This document shows, piece after piece, positions 10,924 through 23,887 of a stretch of 64,000 nucleotides of DNA. Every line of letters begins with the position of its first letter. Position 1 is the first letter of the stretch. The DNA lies in the NCBI GenBank assembly GCA_010015805.1, contig ML978125.1, positions 1,178,001 to 1,242,000 on the forward strand, in the 5' to 3' direction. The translations under genes and the position numbers were made by a program. The notes beneath the pieces were generated by a model. That model did no database searches. It had not been told where the DNA came from and saw nothing but the letters and a program-made list of their open reading frames with translations. The stretch is from Rhizodiscina lignyota. Lineage: Eukaryota; Ascomycota; Dothideomycetes; Aulographales; Rhizodiscinaceae.

Positions 10924-12281
10924 TTACGCAAGTCCATTGACGCCATTAGCGATCTTCGGCGCAATAACCGCCTTCTCTAGCGCCTGTAAGACGTCGGCCC
11001 TCAGGTCGGCCTCGTCCTCGATACCAACGCTGATTCTTACGAGGTCATCGAAAACGCCAGCAGCCTCACGCTGTTCCTTCGGGATACCGGCGTGCGTCAT
11101 TCTACCTGGCAACTCCACCAGGCTCTCGACACCACCCAGACTCTCCGCCAGCGTGAAGAGTTTGGTGGACTGGCAGAATCGCTCGGCTGCTGCTTGTCCT
11201 CCGCGAACGCGGAAGGAGAGCATACCACCACCCATTCCGTCGCGATGCTGCTTCAGTGCAACTTCACGTTGCGCGTGCGTTGAGAGACCGGGGTAATTGA
11301 CAGCAATGACGTGAGGGGAAGCTGAGAGGGCGTTCGCGATGCCGGTCGCGTTCTTAGTGGATTCTCGTGCGCGGAGATGGAGGGTCTTCAGGCCACGATG
11401 TGCAAGCCAGCAGTCGAACGCTGACGGAACTGCTCCAATCGCATTCTGCAGGAATGCCAGATGCTTCAATAATTGTGGTGAATTGAATGCTGCAACGCCC
11501 ATCAATACATCAGAATGACCATTGATGTACTTTGTAACGCTGTGGACAACAATGTCGGCACCGTGATCGAGAGGGTTCTGAATGTAGGGGGAGAGGAAGG
11601 TGTTGTCGACTACGACGTGGATGCCATGCTGGTGAGCTGAGGTTGCAATTTTGCGGATATCGACGAGGGAAAGGGTGGGATTTGACGGAGTTTCGATCCA
11701 AATGAGTTTCGTCTCTGGCCGGATCAACTCGTCCAGCTCAATCTCTATGGAGGGACTAAATGTGACCTTGACGCCATGCGCAGATGCGACTTGTGTGAAA
11801 TATCTATGAGTGCCGCCATAAACATCCGAGATGGAAACGACGTGTGAGCCTGCGGCGAGGGACTGAAGGACGACGGCAGTTGTGGCCGATCCAGATGCGA
11901 ATGCGAGGGCATATTTGGCATGTTCGAGGGCGGCGACTGCTTTCTCAAAGTTCTCTCTAATCAATTGGGTCAGACTTCTTCTTTGGAGATATCTAGGAAT
12001 ACGTGAGGAGACGTACCTGTTCGGATTCGAGCTTCTTGTGTACTCGAACTGACCTATTGGCTTTCCGACCGCAGACTGCGCAAATGTAGTGGACAGAGAA
12101 ATCTTGGAGGATAATTAGCTTCCGCAGATACAAACATATCCCAAATGAGGCTCACAGGTTCAATTACGGCTCCAGTAACGGGGTCATGATCAGAACCTGC
12201 ATGAACAGCTAAGGTCCCAAATTTGTGCACCGGAGAAGAAGCTCGGGGTGGGGTCTCAATGGAAGGGTCGCCGACCGCCAT
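10924..12281 (-). CDS. CYS3: Cystathionine gamma-lyase
   Basis: Three exons (12281-12156, 12102-12017, 11956-10924) give 414 aa. The protein starts MAVGDPSIETPPRASSPVHK and shows the Cys/Met-metabolism PLP-enzyme pattern: FGTLAVHAGSDHDPVTGAV, ISLSTTFAQSAVG, FEYTRSSNPNRENFE, ASGSATTAVV, SISDVYGGTHRYF, and the PLP-lysine block HSVTKYINGHSDVLMG. The end TKLFTLAESLGGVESLVELP is typical of the gamma-lyase group. It cleaves cystathionine to cysteine, ammonia and 2-oxobutyrate in cytosolic transsulfuration. Cystathionine beta-lyase or gamma-synthase are less likely because of overall resemblance and length, but fine substrate choice cannot be read here. Confidence 0.9.
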
Positions 12282-12937
12282 GATTGTGGAACGTAATACA
12301 GGAAACCGCCTCGACAAAGGTAAAATGCTTGATGATGGATGAGATGAGGTCGGATGAGTTATGGGAATTTATGTACAAGCAGTTTCTGGGCGGCGATCGT
12401 TGGGATCCGTTGACTCAAGGTCGCGATTGGGCGGGGACAAAGAGTTTCGTAACGCGGATAGAGCCCGCTTATTGCGCAATATGTTGTGCTTCAACGGCAG
12501 CGAAGCACAAGCAAATTGTTTGTCAAAGAGGGCCCTTTATAGGTAGCAAACAGTGTCTATTATTCCAGGATGCTAGAGACATTGTGACTTTGCCGCAACG
12601 ATTACAGCAAATGGTGGCTTTTGTCAGCACACGCGCCGGAAGTTTCTCGCGCGTATCACTCTTGGTTTGTCGCGGGATGGCGTGATCGCCGACCATTCAC
12701 TCGTCGGAGTTGAAGGGATCAAGGCATCTAGGTAATCCTTTCAGTGGCGCGTCATTAGGAATCCCATTCTAGTCTCCTTATACATGCATATATATGCGAC
12801 GATGTTTGGAATCATTGTATTCATTGTAGACTCGCTATCTGCTCAGAATGCAGTTCTTGGCATGTCGTACCCAGTTGTCCCCATGAATCAAATGCACAAA
12901 ACCACGACGGCAAAATCCCCATGCAACGACCATGATT
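12282..12937. other. Intergenic, nothing seen
   Basis: The interval lies upstream of CYS3 and downstream of RPS15. An open frame at 12284-12685 on the plus strand overlaps the CYS3 promoter and shows no recognisable pattern. Confidence 0.4.
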
Positions 12938-13572
<635 letters not shown>

Positions 13573-14130
13573 GATTGCGATCTTTCGAAGCTCTGTTTGA
13601 TGATGGCTTCGATGTCGCAAGTAAAGGTTGATCGATGCTTTGTGGTGGTTTGGTGTGGATGTTGCTGTTCGTGGCTCTCCTGCAAAATTAAGCGAACGGA
13701 AATATCCGTTTTCTTGGCATTTGGGTTGCAGCCCTAACCCTAGCCATACTCCAAGCTCATCAAAGTTGCATGCAATTAAGAGGGTATAGAGAAGGTGGAT
13801 TTTTTTTATACAGTGAGAGTTAGTTGTGGAACGGTTAGATTTGGGCCTCTAGTGTACTATTAAGCAGTTCTAATTACCACACTGGAGAGATGGCTCTGAA
13901 TTCATTGGAAAATCAAATGACGAGTCAAAGCATCTCAGGGTACTGGCAGCATAGGGAATCTTAAATTTTCCATTGGCAGCACAAGACGTAAATAGGAGAG
14001 CCTTAGGACCATTGGAGACATTTGATCACTAATTGACCGTTTGATGATTGGCTTTGCCTGCATGCTGTATGCCCCATTGATGATGCCGAAGAGCCTCGCC
14101 ATGTTTCGTCCCAGGAAATTGTCGTAGACC
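13573..14130. promoter_or_regulatory. RPS15 promoter and RPP2 3' region
   Basis: No gene is supported. The interval includes a repeated TAACCCTAACCCTA-type sequence at about 13732-13744, which resembles telomere-repeat or Rap1/Tbf1-like sites found in some fungal ribosomal-protein promoters, and a T-run near 13800. The regulatory meaning is inferred only. Confidence 0.4.
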
Positions 14131-14535
14131 TTAGTCGAAGAGACCGAAACCCATATCCTCGTCGGACTCCTCCTTCTCTTCTTCCTTCTCCTCTGCCTTG
14201 GCCTCCTCCTCGGCAGCAGCACCGCCAGCAGCACCACCGGCACCACCAGCGGCGGCAGCACCACCTCCAGAACCGCCAGATGGGACAGACGCGAGCTTCG
14301 TAGAACCCTCAGCGATGAGCTGCCAAACACCGTTAGTCAAAGTTCACTGCGCAGAGAACATTCAAGTGTCGCGAACCTCGTTGATGTCCTTGCCCTTCAA
14401 CTCGTCGATGAGCTTGTCCAGACGGTCGTCATCGGCATCAATGCCCACGGACTCCAGGACGCCCTTGATGTCACTGGCAGAAGGGTCGGTATTGCCGCCG
14501 AGGCCGAGGAGAAGGTATGCTGCGAGGTGCTTCAT
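14131..14535 (-). CDS. RPP2: 60S acidic ribosomal protein P2
   Basis: Two exons (14535-14377 and 14319-14131, intron 56 nt) give 115 aa. The N-terminus [15 protein letters not shown] and [20 protein letters not shown] form the helical dimerisation domain. A Gly/Ala-rich hinge ([19 protein letters not shown]) precedes the acidic tail that ends in the universal [13 protein letters not shown]2 pairs with P1 on uL10 to build the ribosomal stalk that recruits elongation factors. The exon 1 frame (DINE) joins [15 protein letters not shown]. The start MKHLAAYLL argues for P2 rather than P1. Confidence 0.95.
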
Positions 14536-15074
14536 TTTGATGGATGCTATATCTCGTCAGCATTTGCGATGATCGCTAATGAGGGCGAAATTTGAAGGCG
14601 AAACTGCCCAAAACATTTCAATCGCAGTAAAGGCGAACTTACTTTGATTGAGAGTAGGTTAGGAGAACTAGAGAATCAATCGATTTAACCGCGTTAACGG
14701 AGACTGAACCTTCAAGTTCTTTGCGATGTTGTTGGTCAAGGATTTACTCACGGTGTGTAAATTTGGAGTGGCTCTTTGTGCGGAAAAGTCTTGGCGATAA
14801 ACGCGCTAGGGAGACTTAGCAGCCGTGTTCGGGTCCTCGTGCGATAACGGGGTAATCGACAAACGACGACCGTGGTGGATTTAAACGTCTCGCGTGCTTC
14901 TTCCCTCTTCTCTTTCCCAACGCTCGCCTGCCTGTGTTTAATGACGTCTCACGACTTCTAACACTTCCGCGCTTCCCTATATATTCGGGTTTGCTCTTAC
15001 TCTCCTTCATCTCCCACCATGATTATTACTCTTATCAACAGGTGACGCAGCCGATTCCTCACAGCGGCACAGAC
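14536..15074. promoter_or_regulatory. Divergent region RPP2/SPT2
   Basis: No gene is seen. It holds the promoters of RPP2 (minus) and SPT2 (plus). The sequence from 14539 to 14650 contains an AG and GT arrangement compatible with a 5'-UTR intron of RPP2, which cannot be decided from sequence alone. Confidence 0.4.
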
Positions 15075-16160
15075 ATGAGCGTGAGTCAAAGAAAACACAT
15101 CGCCTGATCTTCGCTTACCAAATTCTGACACCACACACAGTTTCTCAATTCAATCCTTTCCTCTATCGAAGGCGGCGAGAAGGCGCCTTCCGCTCCATCC
15201 ATTGCAGCGCCACCAAGGACCAACTCCCCGCGGACAATCACAAACGGTACTGCGTCAAATGGCATCGCTGGTGGGGCCGCTCCGCCTCCAAAGCGCAAGG
15301 CAGAAGGGGATACTGGTCTTGTTTCGAACAAGGCACCACGCAAAGAGGTCCCATCTGCAACCGCACGTTCCGCGTCAATAACGGCCCCAAAGCCGGCGGT
15401 GAATCCGCCACCGCCTTTGACGGGTTACCAGGGTACCGCTCGGCCAATTATCTCTGTTACCACGGCCTCCAAACCTACGCAGAGCACATCGAAACCTCTG
15501 AATGGCCCATTATCAGCATCGGCTGCGAGTGCTGCGGCGCCGAAGAAGGGATCGTTTGCCGAGATCTTGGCTCGGGCCCAAGCAGCTCAAAAGTCTGCAC
15601 CGGCTATCGGTAATATCAAACACAAGCCTACAGAGAAAATGACAAGGAAGGAGCGTTTGCTTAAGGAAGCAGAGGAGAGGAGGACGAAGAAGCTGGAGGC
15701 CCGGGGAGCAAGATTAGGCAAGGCTAGACGAAGTGTGAGCCCGGAAAAGGGCAAGGCTACCTTAGGCGTGACTCAGAAACCGAAACGTGAGCCCGTCGAC
15801 CTGGGCTACAAGGGAACAGCGAGGCCAGCTGCCAGCACGACTGCTTACAAGGGCACAATGCGTCCCAGTGGCACTGCCTCGAGAGGCTCTGCATCGAGGA
15901 GCCCTGCCCCACCCAAGCCAAAGGAGAAGATTCGCATGGCTGGCTACGCTAGTTACTCTGAGCACGAGGATTCTGACGACGAGATGCATTCTGATGACTG
16001 GGACGACTTGTCGGACATGGAGGCCGGAGCATTCGACCTTGAGGAGGAGGAGATGCGGAGCCTTCGACAAGCCAGAAAAGACGATATCGAGGAGCAGAAG
16101 TTGGAGAACGAGTTGAAGCGCAAGAAGCTGGAACGTAAGGGGTTGAGTTCGAAGCGTTAG
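15075..16160 (+). CDS. SPT2: SPT2 chromatin protein
   Basis: A six-base first exon (ATGAGC, 15075-15080) is spliced over a 60-nt intron to 15141, giving MSFLNSILSSIEGGEK and 341 aa in all. The middle is low-complexity (Ser, Ala, Pro, Lys), with repeated GYQGTARP / GYKGTARP / AYKGTMRP motifs. The C-terminus has the SPT2 signature: YASYSEHEDSDDEMHSDDWD, then EEEEMRSLRQARKDDIEEQK and basic KLENELKRKKLERK. Spt2 is an H3-H4 chaperone acting in transcription and nucleosome assembly. The tiny first exon decides the start; without it the frame has no Met near the conserved beginning. Confidence 0.8.
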
Positions 16161-16532
16161 TTGTCCGATCACAACTGGCGCAAACGGCTCTCGTGAAGTA
16201 TCACGGGGCAATGGAGTAATGTGAAATGGCAAGAGTTTTTCGTTATGGCATTGCATCGGTTGACAGCATCATATTAGCGGGCGTCCTCCTTTTGGGTCTG
16301 CATTCTGCGCAAGACATCAAGCTGGGGTCCTGCATCTTCTGCTTTTAGTTCTGCAGTTTTCTTTTCTCATGAGAGTACTTGAGCAAGGCCAAGCCATGCC
16401 TCGTTCTTTGGGTGGACAACTTCATGCATGAAGTCGAAGGAGTTATGCTAAACAATCAAAGATTTAATGTTGCTCCCGCTATCATGATATTTGCATTGTG
16501 GCCTCTAAACACTGTCATCGATTAAACCCTTT
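16161..16532. terminator. Convergent 3' region SPT2/NAXD
   Basis: This 372-bp gap lies between the stop codons of two convergent genes and should hold both 3' UTRs and polyadenylation sites. No gene is seen. Confidence 0.4.
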
Positions 16533-17646
16533 TCACAGCTTACTTTCCTTCTCCCCAATCACATTCAGGAAAGCTTCATGCACCCTCTCTGTCAAGTCCC
16601 CAGCTTGCAGACTCCTTCCCTTATCCTTAAACGCCAATTTTGAGCACTCCCTCGTAATCGCACTGCCCCCAAACGCTGCAAGCGCCAACGTCTCCCTGTC
16701 ATCCAAGTCGCCCTCGTGATCCCAAATTCGATCATGATATGCCTTCCGCCACGCGAGCATCGTCCCCAAACTCCCAGTTAGCGTATCTCCCTGCCCACCA
16801 CTCCTCTTCAGTCCGCCTTCGCCGTCAGAAACAAGTGTGTGCGTGCCATTAGAAATATAATCTTTCTGGCCCTTCTGAATAATCGTCACGCCGCCGAACG
16901 CCTTCGCTAGCTTCGCACACAGTTGAGTTGGATCTCCCTCGCTCACATCCACCCCCTTCGCCTTCGCAAGCCGTCCAAACTCTACTACATTCGGCGTGAG
17001 AATGCACTCTGTGCACCCTTCCACCAGCTCCGGCCGCGTCTGCGCCAGGAACAGCCCATCGGCGTCCAGCACGAAAGGGATGTTCTGCTTCCTGGCTTCT
17101 GTAATGACGCGTGCACAGGTCTCTTGCATCGCCTTATCGCGGCCTAGTCCAGGGCCGATGATAATGACGTGCAGGCGAGATAGCATGCCTACTACTTGCT
17201 CCGAGACGTCGTCCAGGGATTCGTTGGCTGCTATGTTTTTGGACTGACGCATGTAAGGGTGTACCATGAGGTTTGGCGAGTATGTCTTTATGACGGCGCC
17301 GGCACCGGGTTCACAGATTACGTGACTCTGAAGGAATGTTAGTATTTGTATACACGAGATAGTAAGGAATGGAGATGGGGTGGAGAGAGTGATGATGAGA
17401 CTGGCACGTGTCGTACCATATCGCAACCTAGTTTTGCGGAAGCCATGGCTGAAAAGTACGGCGCTCCGGTGTAGTCCTCGCTGCCTCCTATTACTGCTAC
17501 TCTGCCAAGCTGACCTAATATTTGTTAATGGGATCCCATAAATCCTGCATCATTCAAACTCTACCTTTGTGGAAGCTCTCAAGCATCGGTGGCACCATCT
17601 TGGACACCTTCGAGAGCAGCTCTTTTCGTGAAGCAGACGCAGCCAT
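16533..17646 (-). CDS. ATP-dependent (S)-NAD(P)H-hydrate dehydratase
   Basis: Three exons (17646-17565, 17514-17417, 17327-16533) encode 324 aa. The protein shows the YjeF C-terminal/ribokinase-like fold: [40 protein letters not shown], the glycine motif [34 protein letters not shown] and the nucleotide site [13 protein letters not shown]. This repair enzyme uses ATP to convert hydrated NAD(P)H back to NAD(P)H. The aspartate in GQGDTL is the expected catalytic base. The first exon ([20 protein letters not shown]) is short and shows no clear mitochondrial signal. An alternative start after the first intron would lose the conserved N-terminal strand. Confidence 0.9.
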
Positions 17647-17927
17647 ATTTGAGAATTGAGAGAAGTTCTGAGATTTGGAGAGTTATGCGGTTGAGATTCG
17701 TAGTAGAAATTACTTTCTAGCTCTGTCAAGGCCAGACTGAACATTGAAATATTGGTTGGCAATTCAATTCAACATCACGACGTCACTCCATGCTGCAGGG
17801 ATCTGCACCAACAGACGGCACAGAGGCAAAGGCACGCTAGCAGTTACGACTTTGGATAGACTAGGTGTATTTGAAGAATTGAATTCATAAATATCATTAC
17901 GCCGTCAAATGCTATATAATATCTAGA

Positions 17928-20769
17928 TCAATGCTTCTTCTCTCTTTCCTTATTGATATTAATGATCGGCGTCGGATCAGCCGTCTTCAACCACTCTCCA
18001 TTAAACGCATTGACAAGCCAATTGCTGAGCTCTACGAAATTCATTAGCTATTGGTCTTTCGTTGATTCGACCTTCTTCATAAACTCACTGTCATATACAA
18101 TGCGATTCGCATTGTGGAAGTAAATGCTATGATCCGAATCCGGAAAAACCTGCATGTCATAGTTCTCGATACCTGCGAGGTCGAGCTTGTCCATGAGGCT
18201 TAGAGTGCTCTGGTAATGGACGTTGTCATCTGCGACGCCGTGCATGAAAAGGAAGCGCACGTTTCGCGCCAATCTTCCAACGTCTGAAATCGTAGCGTTG
18301 TCGTAGCCTGAAGGGTTGTTCTGCGGGGTGCGCATGTAACGTTCGGTGTATATTGAGTCTGTTGAAGAATAATAAGTACTTGTCCCAAGTTCCTAAGGCA
18401 GGAATCGACTTACCATAGAATCTCCAATTGGTGACAGGCGCAACAGCCATACCATACTTGAACGTCTCTCCACCGTCTTGCTCAAGCGTCTTCAGTGCCA
18501 TGAAACCGCCATAACTCCATCCCCAGATCGCCATACGATTCTCATCAACGTACTCCTTCGCCGCCCACATTTTTGCGGCTTGGATCTGGTCATGAGACTC
18601 CCAATGACCAAAATTGCCCCTCACAACGACTCTTGTCTTGCGGCCTAAGAAACCTGTGCCTCGCCCATCGACAGTTACGACGATGTAACCCAGCATAGAC
18701 GCGACATACGCCTGGAAGTCAACTGTAAACTTCTTGTCCACCAACTGCGAACCGGGGCCTTGGTACATATAGAACAGCACAGGGTACTTTCGCTTCTCAT
18801 CGAAGTGCGGTGGCCGGCGCTCAAGGACGTTCAGGTCGAAACCATCAACGTTGATCGTCTCGAACTTCAAGATGGGCATTTCGTGCTCTGCCGCCATCCT
18901 CCTCAGTCCGTCATTCTTTTCGATCGACTCTTCGTACCTTTCGTCTGCACTAATTGTGCTGATAACTTTCTGCCATGGAATATTTGGGCCGTTGTAGGTG
19001 AGTAGAGCGTATCCTGCTCCTGTCGAGAATGAAACGTCGTAGTACCCTTCGGAGTTAATGTCTGTGAGAGGGACCATATCCGTGCCATCGAGGTTAACGC
19101 GATATATATGGCGCTGGGTAGAGCTTTCCTTCGTTGCGACGAAGTAGACCATATTGCTTTTGAGATCAACGGCAGAAGGAGCTCTCACAACCTCCCATTT
19201 GCCGGACGTGAGCATCACCGGATCGGGGTTGTCGAGAGGCGTGAAGTATGCGAGATGATCATATCCCTCGTGAATAACGGTGTCAATGTAGCCATCCTGA
19301 GGACGACCATTCTCTGGATCTGCCGGGAGGAATGTGGTGTCTTCTGAGACCTCGAACCATCCGCCATCTAATGCATTGACATCTTTCGTCCGAATAGTCT
19401 TGCCAGTTCGCTGGTTTACGTCCATCAGCACGACTTTGAGGAGGTCACTCTCTCTGTTGGTCTCACGGACGAGAACCTTCTGCGTACTGCCGGCCCATAC
19501 CACCTCAGTGATAAGGCGGTCGCCGTCGACAAAGTCATCTTTAATTTTGACATCAAAGGTTTCATCCTTGGCCATATCGTAGAACTGAATGTTAACAGTC
19601 GGATTAGGTGCTCCAGCTTTGGGATACTTGATCCTCTCGAGCTCTGGATAATTTTCTAGCCCTGGCTTGGGTTTCTTGCCGCTCGGTCGAGAAGCAAAAT
19701 ACTGCAAAAGGTAATTGGGAACCAGAGTCTCGTTGGTGCGGAGGAATGCGATATATTTCGAGTCCTGGGACCACCATGTCGCGCTATTACCCGCGAAGAC
19801 TTCCTCCTCATATACCCAATCCGGGATGCCGTAAAAGAGTTCCGGCCCTCCGTCTTTTGTGATCTGAGTAACAGCCCTCTTACTTTCCCCGATCTTGCGT
19901 ACAAACATGTTGTTGTCTCTCGTGAACACAACGTGGCTTGAGTCCGGCGCCCAAGACGCAAGCTGGATCTTCCCATCGGGCACGCTAGGATCGAGTGGCT
20001 GCCCCTTCTGATGTTCAACGTCGAAGATCCAATAGAGCCCAAAGTATGAATGTCTCCAATGCTTCTCTTCGTCAGACATGACCAGCACAAAGCGCATATC
20101 CGGACTTGGCCAAACGCGGCTTGGAAATACACGCTTCGAACCAACATCGAAGGCGGCATTCTTCATCAGGGTGATGGCCTTCTCTGAGGATGTCTTGCTT
20201 CCTCGATGTTTGACATCCTCGACAACCAAATAGTCCTTCCCTGCCTCGCCTTGCTCAAGCATCATGCCATCCTCTCCATTCTTCCCAGCTATCCACGAGA
20301 TGTCATGCTTCCGCGCGCCCCACTGCCCCGTTAGCACCGACTCTAATGTGATCTTCTTTCCCGAGCCCCTCGATCCGGTCGCAGCAGGATCGTGCGGTTT
20401 CGACGAGGAATGCTTGTACGTGCCCGACGATACGAATCCGAACAGCGCGAACCCCCATCCAACTAAGGCTACGACAATCATGCCTATTAATATCCGTCGG
20501 TACTTTTTGTCCACGCCACGCACACCAACGTATTTTCCGTCTTCCATATCGAAGGATTCAGGGTCCTTGGCCGCTGGTACGCCATTGCTGTCGGAGTATG
20601 GCTCGTACTTGCCGTTCATGGCATTGCCGTTGAGGTGCTCGAGGACGAGGGAGGTCGTGGATGCAGTGGTTACGGAGTCGCGCGCTGACTCTAAGGATAT
20701 TCGTGCATTATGGTCTGTTTGCGTGAGAGGTTGGGTCTCCTCCACGTCGGAGATGTCTTTCTTTGCCAT
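17928..20769 (-). CDS. Vacuolar/Golgi dipeptidyl aminopeptidase (DPP IV family)
   Basis: Three exons (20769-18414, 18358-18072, 18029-17928) give 914 aa. It is a type II membrane protein: a cytosolic tail of about 94 aa, one TM ([20 protein letters not shown]) and a large lumenal part. The beta-propeller region includes [13 protein letters not shown], whose Glu-Glu pair binds the substrate amino terminus in DPP IV. The catalytic serine lies in [12 protein letters not shown], the aspartate in [11 protein letters not shown] and the histidine in DSDHSIYF. It removes X-Pro or X-Ala dipeptides. Fungal relatives are Dap2/DapB (vacuole) and Ste13 (Golgi). The final intron is only 42 nt and ends in GAG, needed to reach the conserved [13 protein letters not shown] end. 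Confidence 0.92.
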
Positions 20770-21411
20770 CTTGGTGGTGATGATGGAGGGGTTTCAGACT
20801 GTCGTTATGAAATGACCATCGTGGTTGGGGATTGTCTAACGGTGCTCTAGCAACTTCTATAGGAGGGCAAGATCGTAGCCTCGATTAATGTTGTGAATTG
20901 CACGGCCAGATGGCCTTTGGTGACGTGTAAGTAAACAATACCTAGGTAGTGGATGCTAATAGAGGATGTGCTGCGGGTAGATGCAGGGTCTTTGTCTGGC
21001 CCCAGCCGCGCGGTCGATCAATCACTGGTTGAAAAGCACGATTCACAGATCTTATTGAAGGCCAAATGCGTTCAATTTGAACTCGCTATTTTCTTGCGTT
21101 TCAATTTGCATTCACGCAGCGCATTTCTTAATTTCATCATAGCAGTTGTAGAACTCCACCTCCGCGTCCTATCATCGGCTGTCGCGTGACTTTCGACTTC
21201 CTATGAGAACTCGTCGTCAGGAGCCTTTTCCGCCAGCCTCAGCAAGCTTCCTGGACGCACTTCCTATTTGACATTGAACGTGTGCTGCACGAACTGCCCT
21301 TCAGCTTAGGCAAAAGCACCGCTGAAGGTGTTGTACGATGTGCGTTTGCCAATCTTCATTAAGATTAAACATCTTTCATGAAATGCTTCACACAGAAGGC
21401 AGAGGTCTGTT
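20770..21411. promoter_or_regulatory. Intergenic, promoter of the peptidase gene
   Basis: No gene is supported. An open frame at 20953-21189 has no recognisable pattern. The interval carries the upstream region of the dipeptidyl aminopeptidase and the 3' end of RPB7. Confidence 0.4.
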
Positions 21412-22080
21412 TCAACAATAAGTTGCAGTCGTAGTAGAGAGCAAATAGTCTGGGGGAAGTAGATCGTACCCTAAGTAGTCCTCCTTCATGGTGGCAATCG
21501 CGAACATCTTTCCCATCTCTCCTCTTGTACCCTTGATCTTGATGCGAATGTGCGTGCCTCTTTCAATGACTTGATCGCCGTTATCTGTCCATTGTGGTGG
21601 TGTGGCATTTCCATCGTATCTGATCTCAGAAGGAATCATCTGGAAGACATGAGACGCCTGCGCCACATCTGAGGAATACTCACAGTGGGATACATACGCT
21701 CTTACTCACAAACACATCCAGCGGACCAATGTTGACATGAAAGCCGGCTTCGTTCAATGAGTCAACCAAGCCATCGAGCTATGAAGCCTGTCAGTAATGA
21801 CCGCACTGAACAGCATTTCCATCCCACGTACAATCTCTCCCTTGAATGGTTTCCATACTACGGCCTTGAAATGTACTGTGTATTCCGCTAGGGAGCTGCC
21901 TGGTACTACGCGACCCTCAGATATATCGAATGTATCCATCACGCACACAATGAAGTATGCGCCGGACGTAGTGCCTTCGACATCGTGGAGTAACTGGTTC
22001 GAGATGTACGTCCTGGCATTGGGGCCGAAGAAAGATGGATGGAGCGTGATAATGCGCTCGAGTTCGTGGATGAAGAACAT
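21412..22080 (-). CDS. RPB7: RNA polymerase II subunit RPB7
   Basis: Three exons (22080-21832, 21778-21698, 21639-21412) give 185 aa. Start MFFIHELERIITLHPSFFGP is the conserved beginning. The RNP-like N-terminal domain contains GRVVPGSSLAEYTVHFKAVV, and the C-terminal S1-type OB domain contains ATPPQWTDNGDQVIERGTHI and MKEDYLGYDLLPP. Rpb7 with Rpb4 forms the Pol II stalk that binds nascent RNA. The second intron was taken as GTATGT to TTCCAG, giving FVSKSMIPSEIRYD; a different acceptor 26 bases upstream gives a poorer match. The protein ends with an extra YLLSTTTATYC tail, longer than the roughly 171-aa yeast form. Confidence 0.9.
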
Positions 22081-22779
22081 CGCTTGATCTGAAACCAAGT
22101 GGGTGTTTAACTTCGAGTGAGGTAGAGTAAGGGTGGAACGTGTGCGCGCTTCGCCGTAGAGGTGTGGCGAAGGGTCCGCGCGAGAGCTGGAGGGCGTCGT
22201 TCAGATAGCCGTTGCTGTTCGAAGCAATATCGAGAGTGCTATGAACTCGGATAGGTTTTGCGATTCATCTTATACAACGCGCAGTGGAAGGATGTATACT
22301 TAAACGACGGTGGGCTTTGTGGGAAGCTGCACTGACTCTGGGCGTCAACCGGTCCCTCGAGACTGTTGTCGCGAAGTAATCTTTAATGAGTGTGCGGATA
22401 GCGCTTCTGCGACCTGTCCTCGTCAAATGACGCGTGCGGCGCGTGTAAGGTGTGCGATGCTCGAGGTGATGAAGCCTGCAGGTGAGTTGGGTGAATTTCG
22501 GGCACAAAGAACTTTCTCAGTCTCTCTCGGCCGGAGGAACCGCTCAGGCAAGGTCTCCCTGTCACCGTGGCTCTCCGCGAGTTGTCACGTCATGTGAAAG
22601 GCGAACGAGTTTCGAGAAATGCTCGCTCTCCACACCTCATCCTGTGTAATGTTTTTATAACATTTAGAAAGGACGCGGATCTCCTCGAGTTCGTTAAAGT
22701 CGTCTAGCTGCAGCTTTAGAAGCTAAGAAGTTTCCTGCACGCAAAGGATTAAAGGCGGCCGCAGTTCGAATAAGCGAAG
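22081..22779. promoter_or_regulatory. Divergent region RPB7/MPO1-like
   Basis: No gene is seen in this 699-bp interval, which holds the promoters of RPB7 (minus) and the Mpo1-like gene (plus). Several overlapping open frames at 22265-22600 look like chance. Confidence 0.4.
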
Positions 22780-23546
22780 ATGGCCCTCAATCTCGAGAAG
22801 CAGCTCCTCTTCGTAAGGCTTCAGGACGTTTGTTTGTTTGCTATTGTATAGCTAATGCTCGTTAGTATGGCTCCTACCATCATAATCCTGTATGCCGACT
22901 ATACCCACTTCCTGGCCTTACACTGGTCTGACACTCAAGCTTATAGGTCAATGTCTGGATTCACATAGTCTGCGTACCTATTATCTTGATGTCGATACTG
23001 CTTCTTGTAAGCTACCACAATATCAAACTCGATGTATGCTCTATCTAAAACTTTGCTCAGCTAACCAACACACCGTCGTTACCTCTACCATCATGGCTCT
23101 CCTTCCCCCACCTTCCACTAAACGTCGGAACCTTCGGGGCAGTACTATATTCCTCACTCTATATCCTGATGGAGCCGGTTGTAGGCGGTTTAATGGCACC
23201 TCTTATCATTGGTGGCACGGCATACTCGCATTACCTCACACAAACTTATGGCAAGCCGGTCAACATTGCTGCAACAGTCATCCAAGCCATTAGCTGGATC
23301 CTCCAATTTATTGGACACGGCAAGTTCGAGGGAAGAGCACCGGCCCTCCTGGATAACCTCGTACAAGCCCTCTTCCTCGCGCCATTCTTCGTATTCTTCG
23401 AGGTCATGTTCATGCTCGGATACAGGCCTGAGTTGAAGGCAAGGCTGGACAAGAATGTTGAAGAGGAGCTCAAGAAGCTGAACAAGTCGAAGCCGAAGAA
23501 GGGCACGAGGAATGGATCGGCCAATGGCTCTGCTAAGGAGCTTTGA
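22780..23546 (+). CDS. Mpo1-like ER membrane protein (DUF962)
   Basis: Four exons (22780-22812, 22866-22889, 22947-23006, 23061-23546) give 200 aa. The product begins MALNLEKQLLFYGSYHHNPV, continuing NVWIHIVCVPIILMSILLL, and has further hydrophobic stretches around VGTFGAVLYSSLYILMEPVV, PLIIGGTAYSHYLTQTYG and LFLAPFFVFFEVMFML. YHHNPVNVWIH carries the conserved His residues. Yeast Mpo1 (YGL010W) is an Fe(II)-dependent dioxygenase for 2-hydroxy fatty acids in alpha-oxidation; the DUF962 fold and a histidine GHGKFEGRAPAL motif agree. The tail is lysine-rich (KKLNKSKPKKG), fitting ER retention. Function is transferred from yeast. Confidence 0.85.
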
Positions 23547-23887
23547 ACGAACAATTGATACAATTGCAAGGATATAATTCGAAGCGGATGCGTCGGGAGG
23601 CAACTTCCACGTACGAACGGGCAATGGAATGGCAATCAAACGGATTTACAAGCTTCCTGTACAAAACAAGCAGCACGGCGTTATGAAGATACATTCAATT
23701 CAGCAATTGACTGTAATGAGGTGATGCATTTATGCTATGAACCGTTGGAGCGCTATAATGTAAGAGATGTATGTAAGAGTATAGCTTCACTCGATCACAG
23801 TGACATGTTGAGTTTAGCATGAAGTTTAGCAAAATTTTAGCCAAGAATCGTGAATGTGAACAACGCGCTCTAATATCGGAGCTTTCA

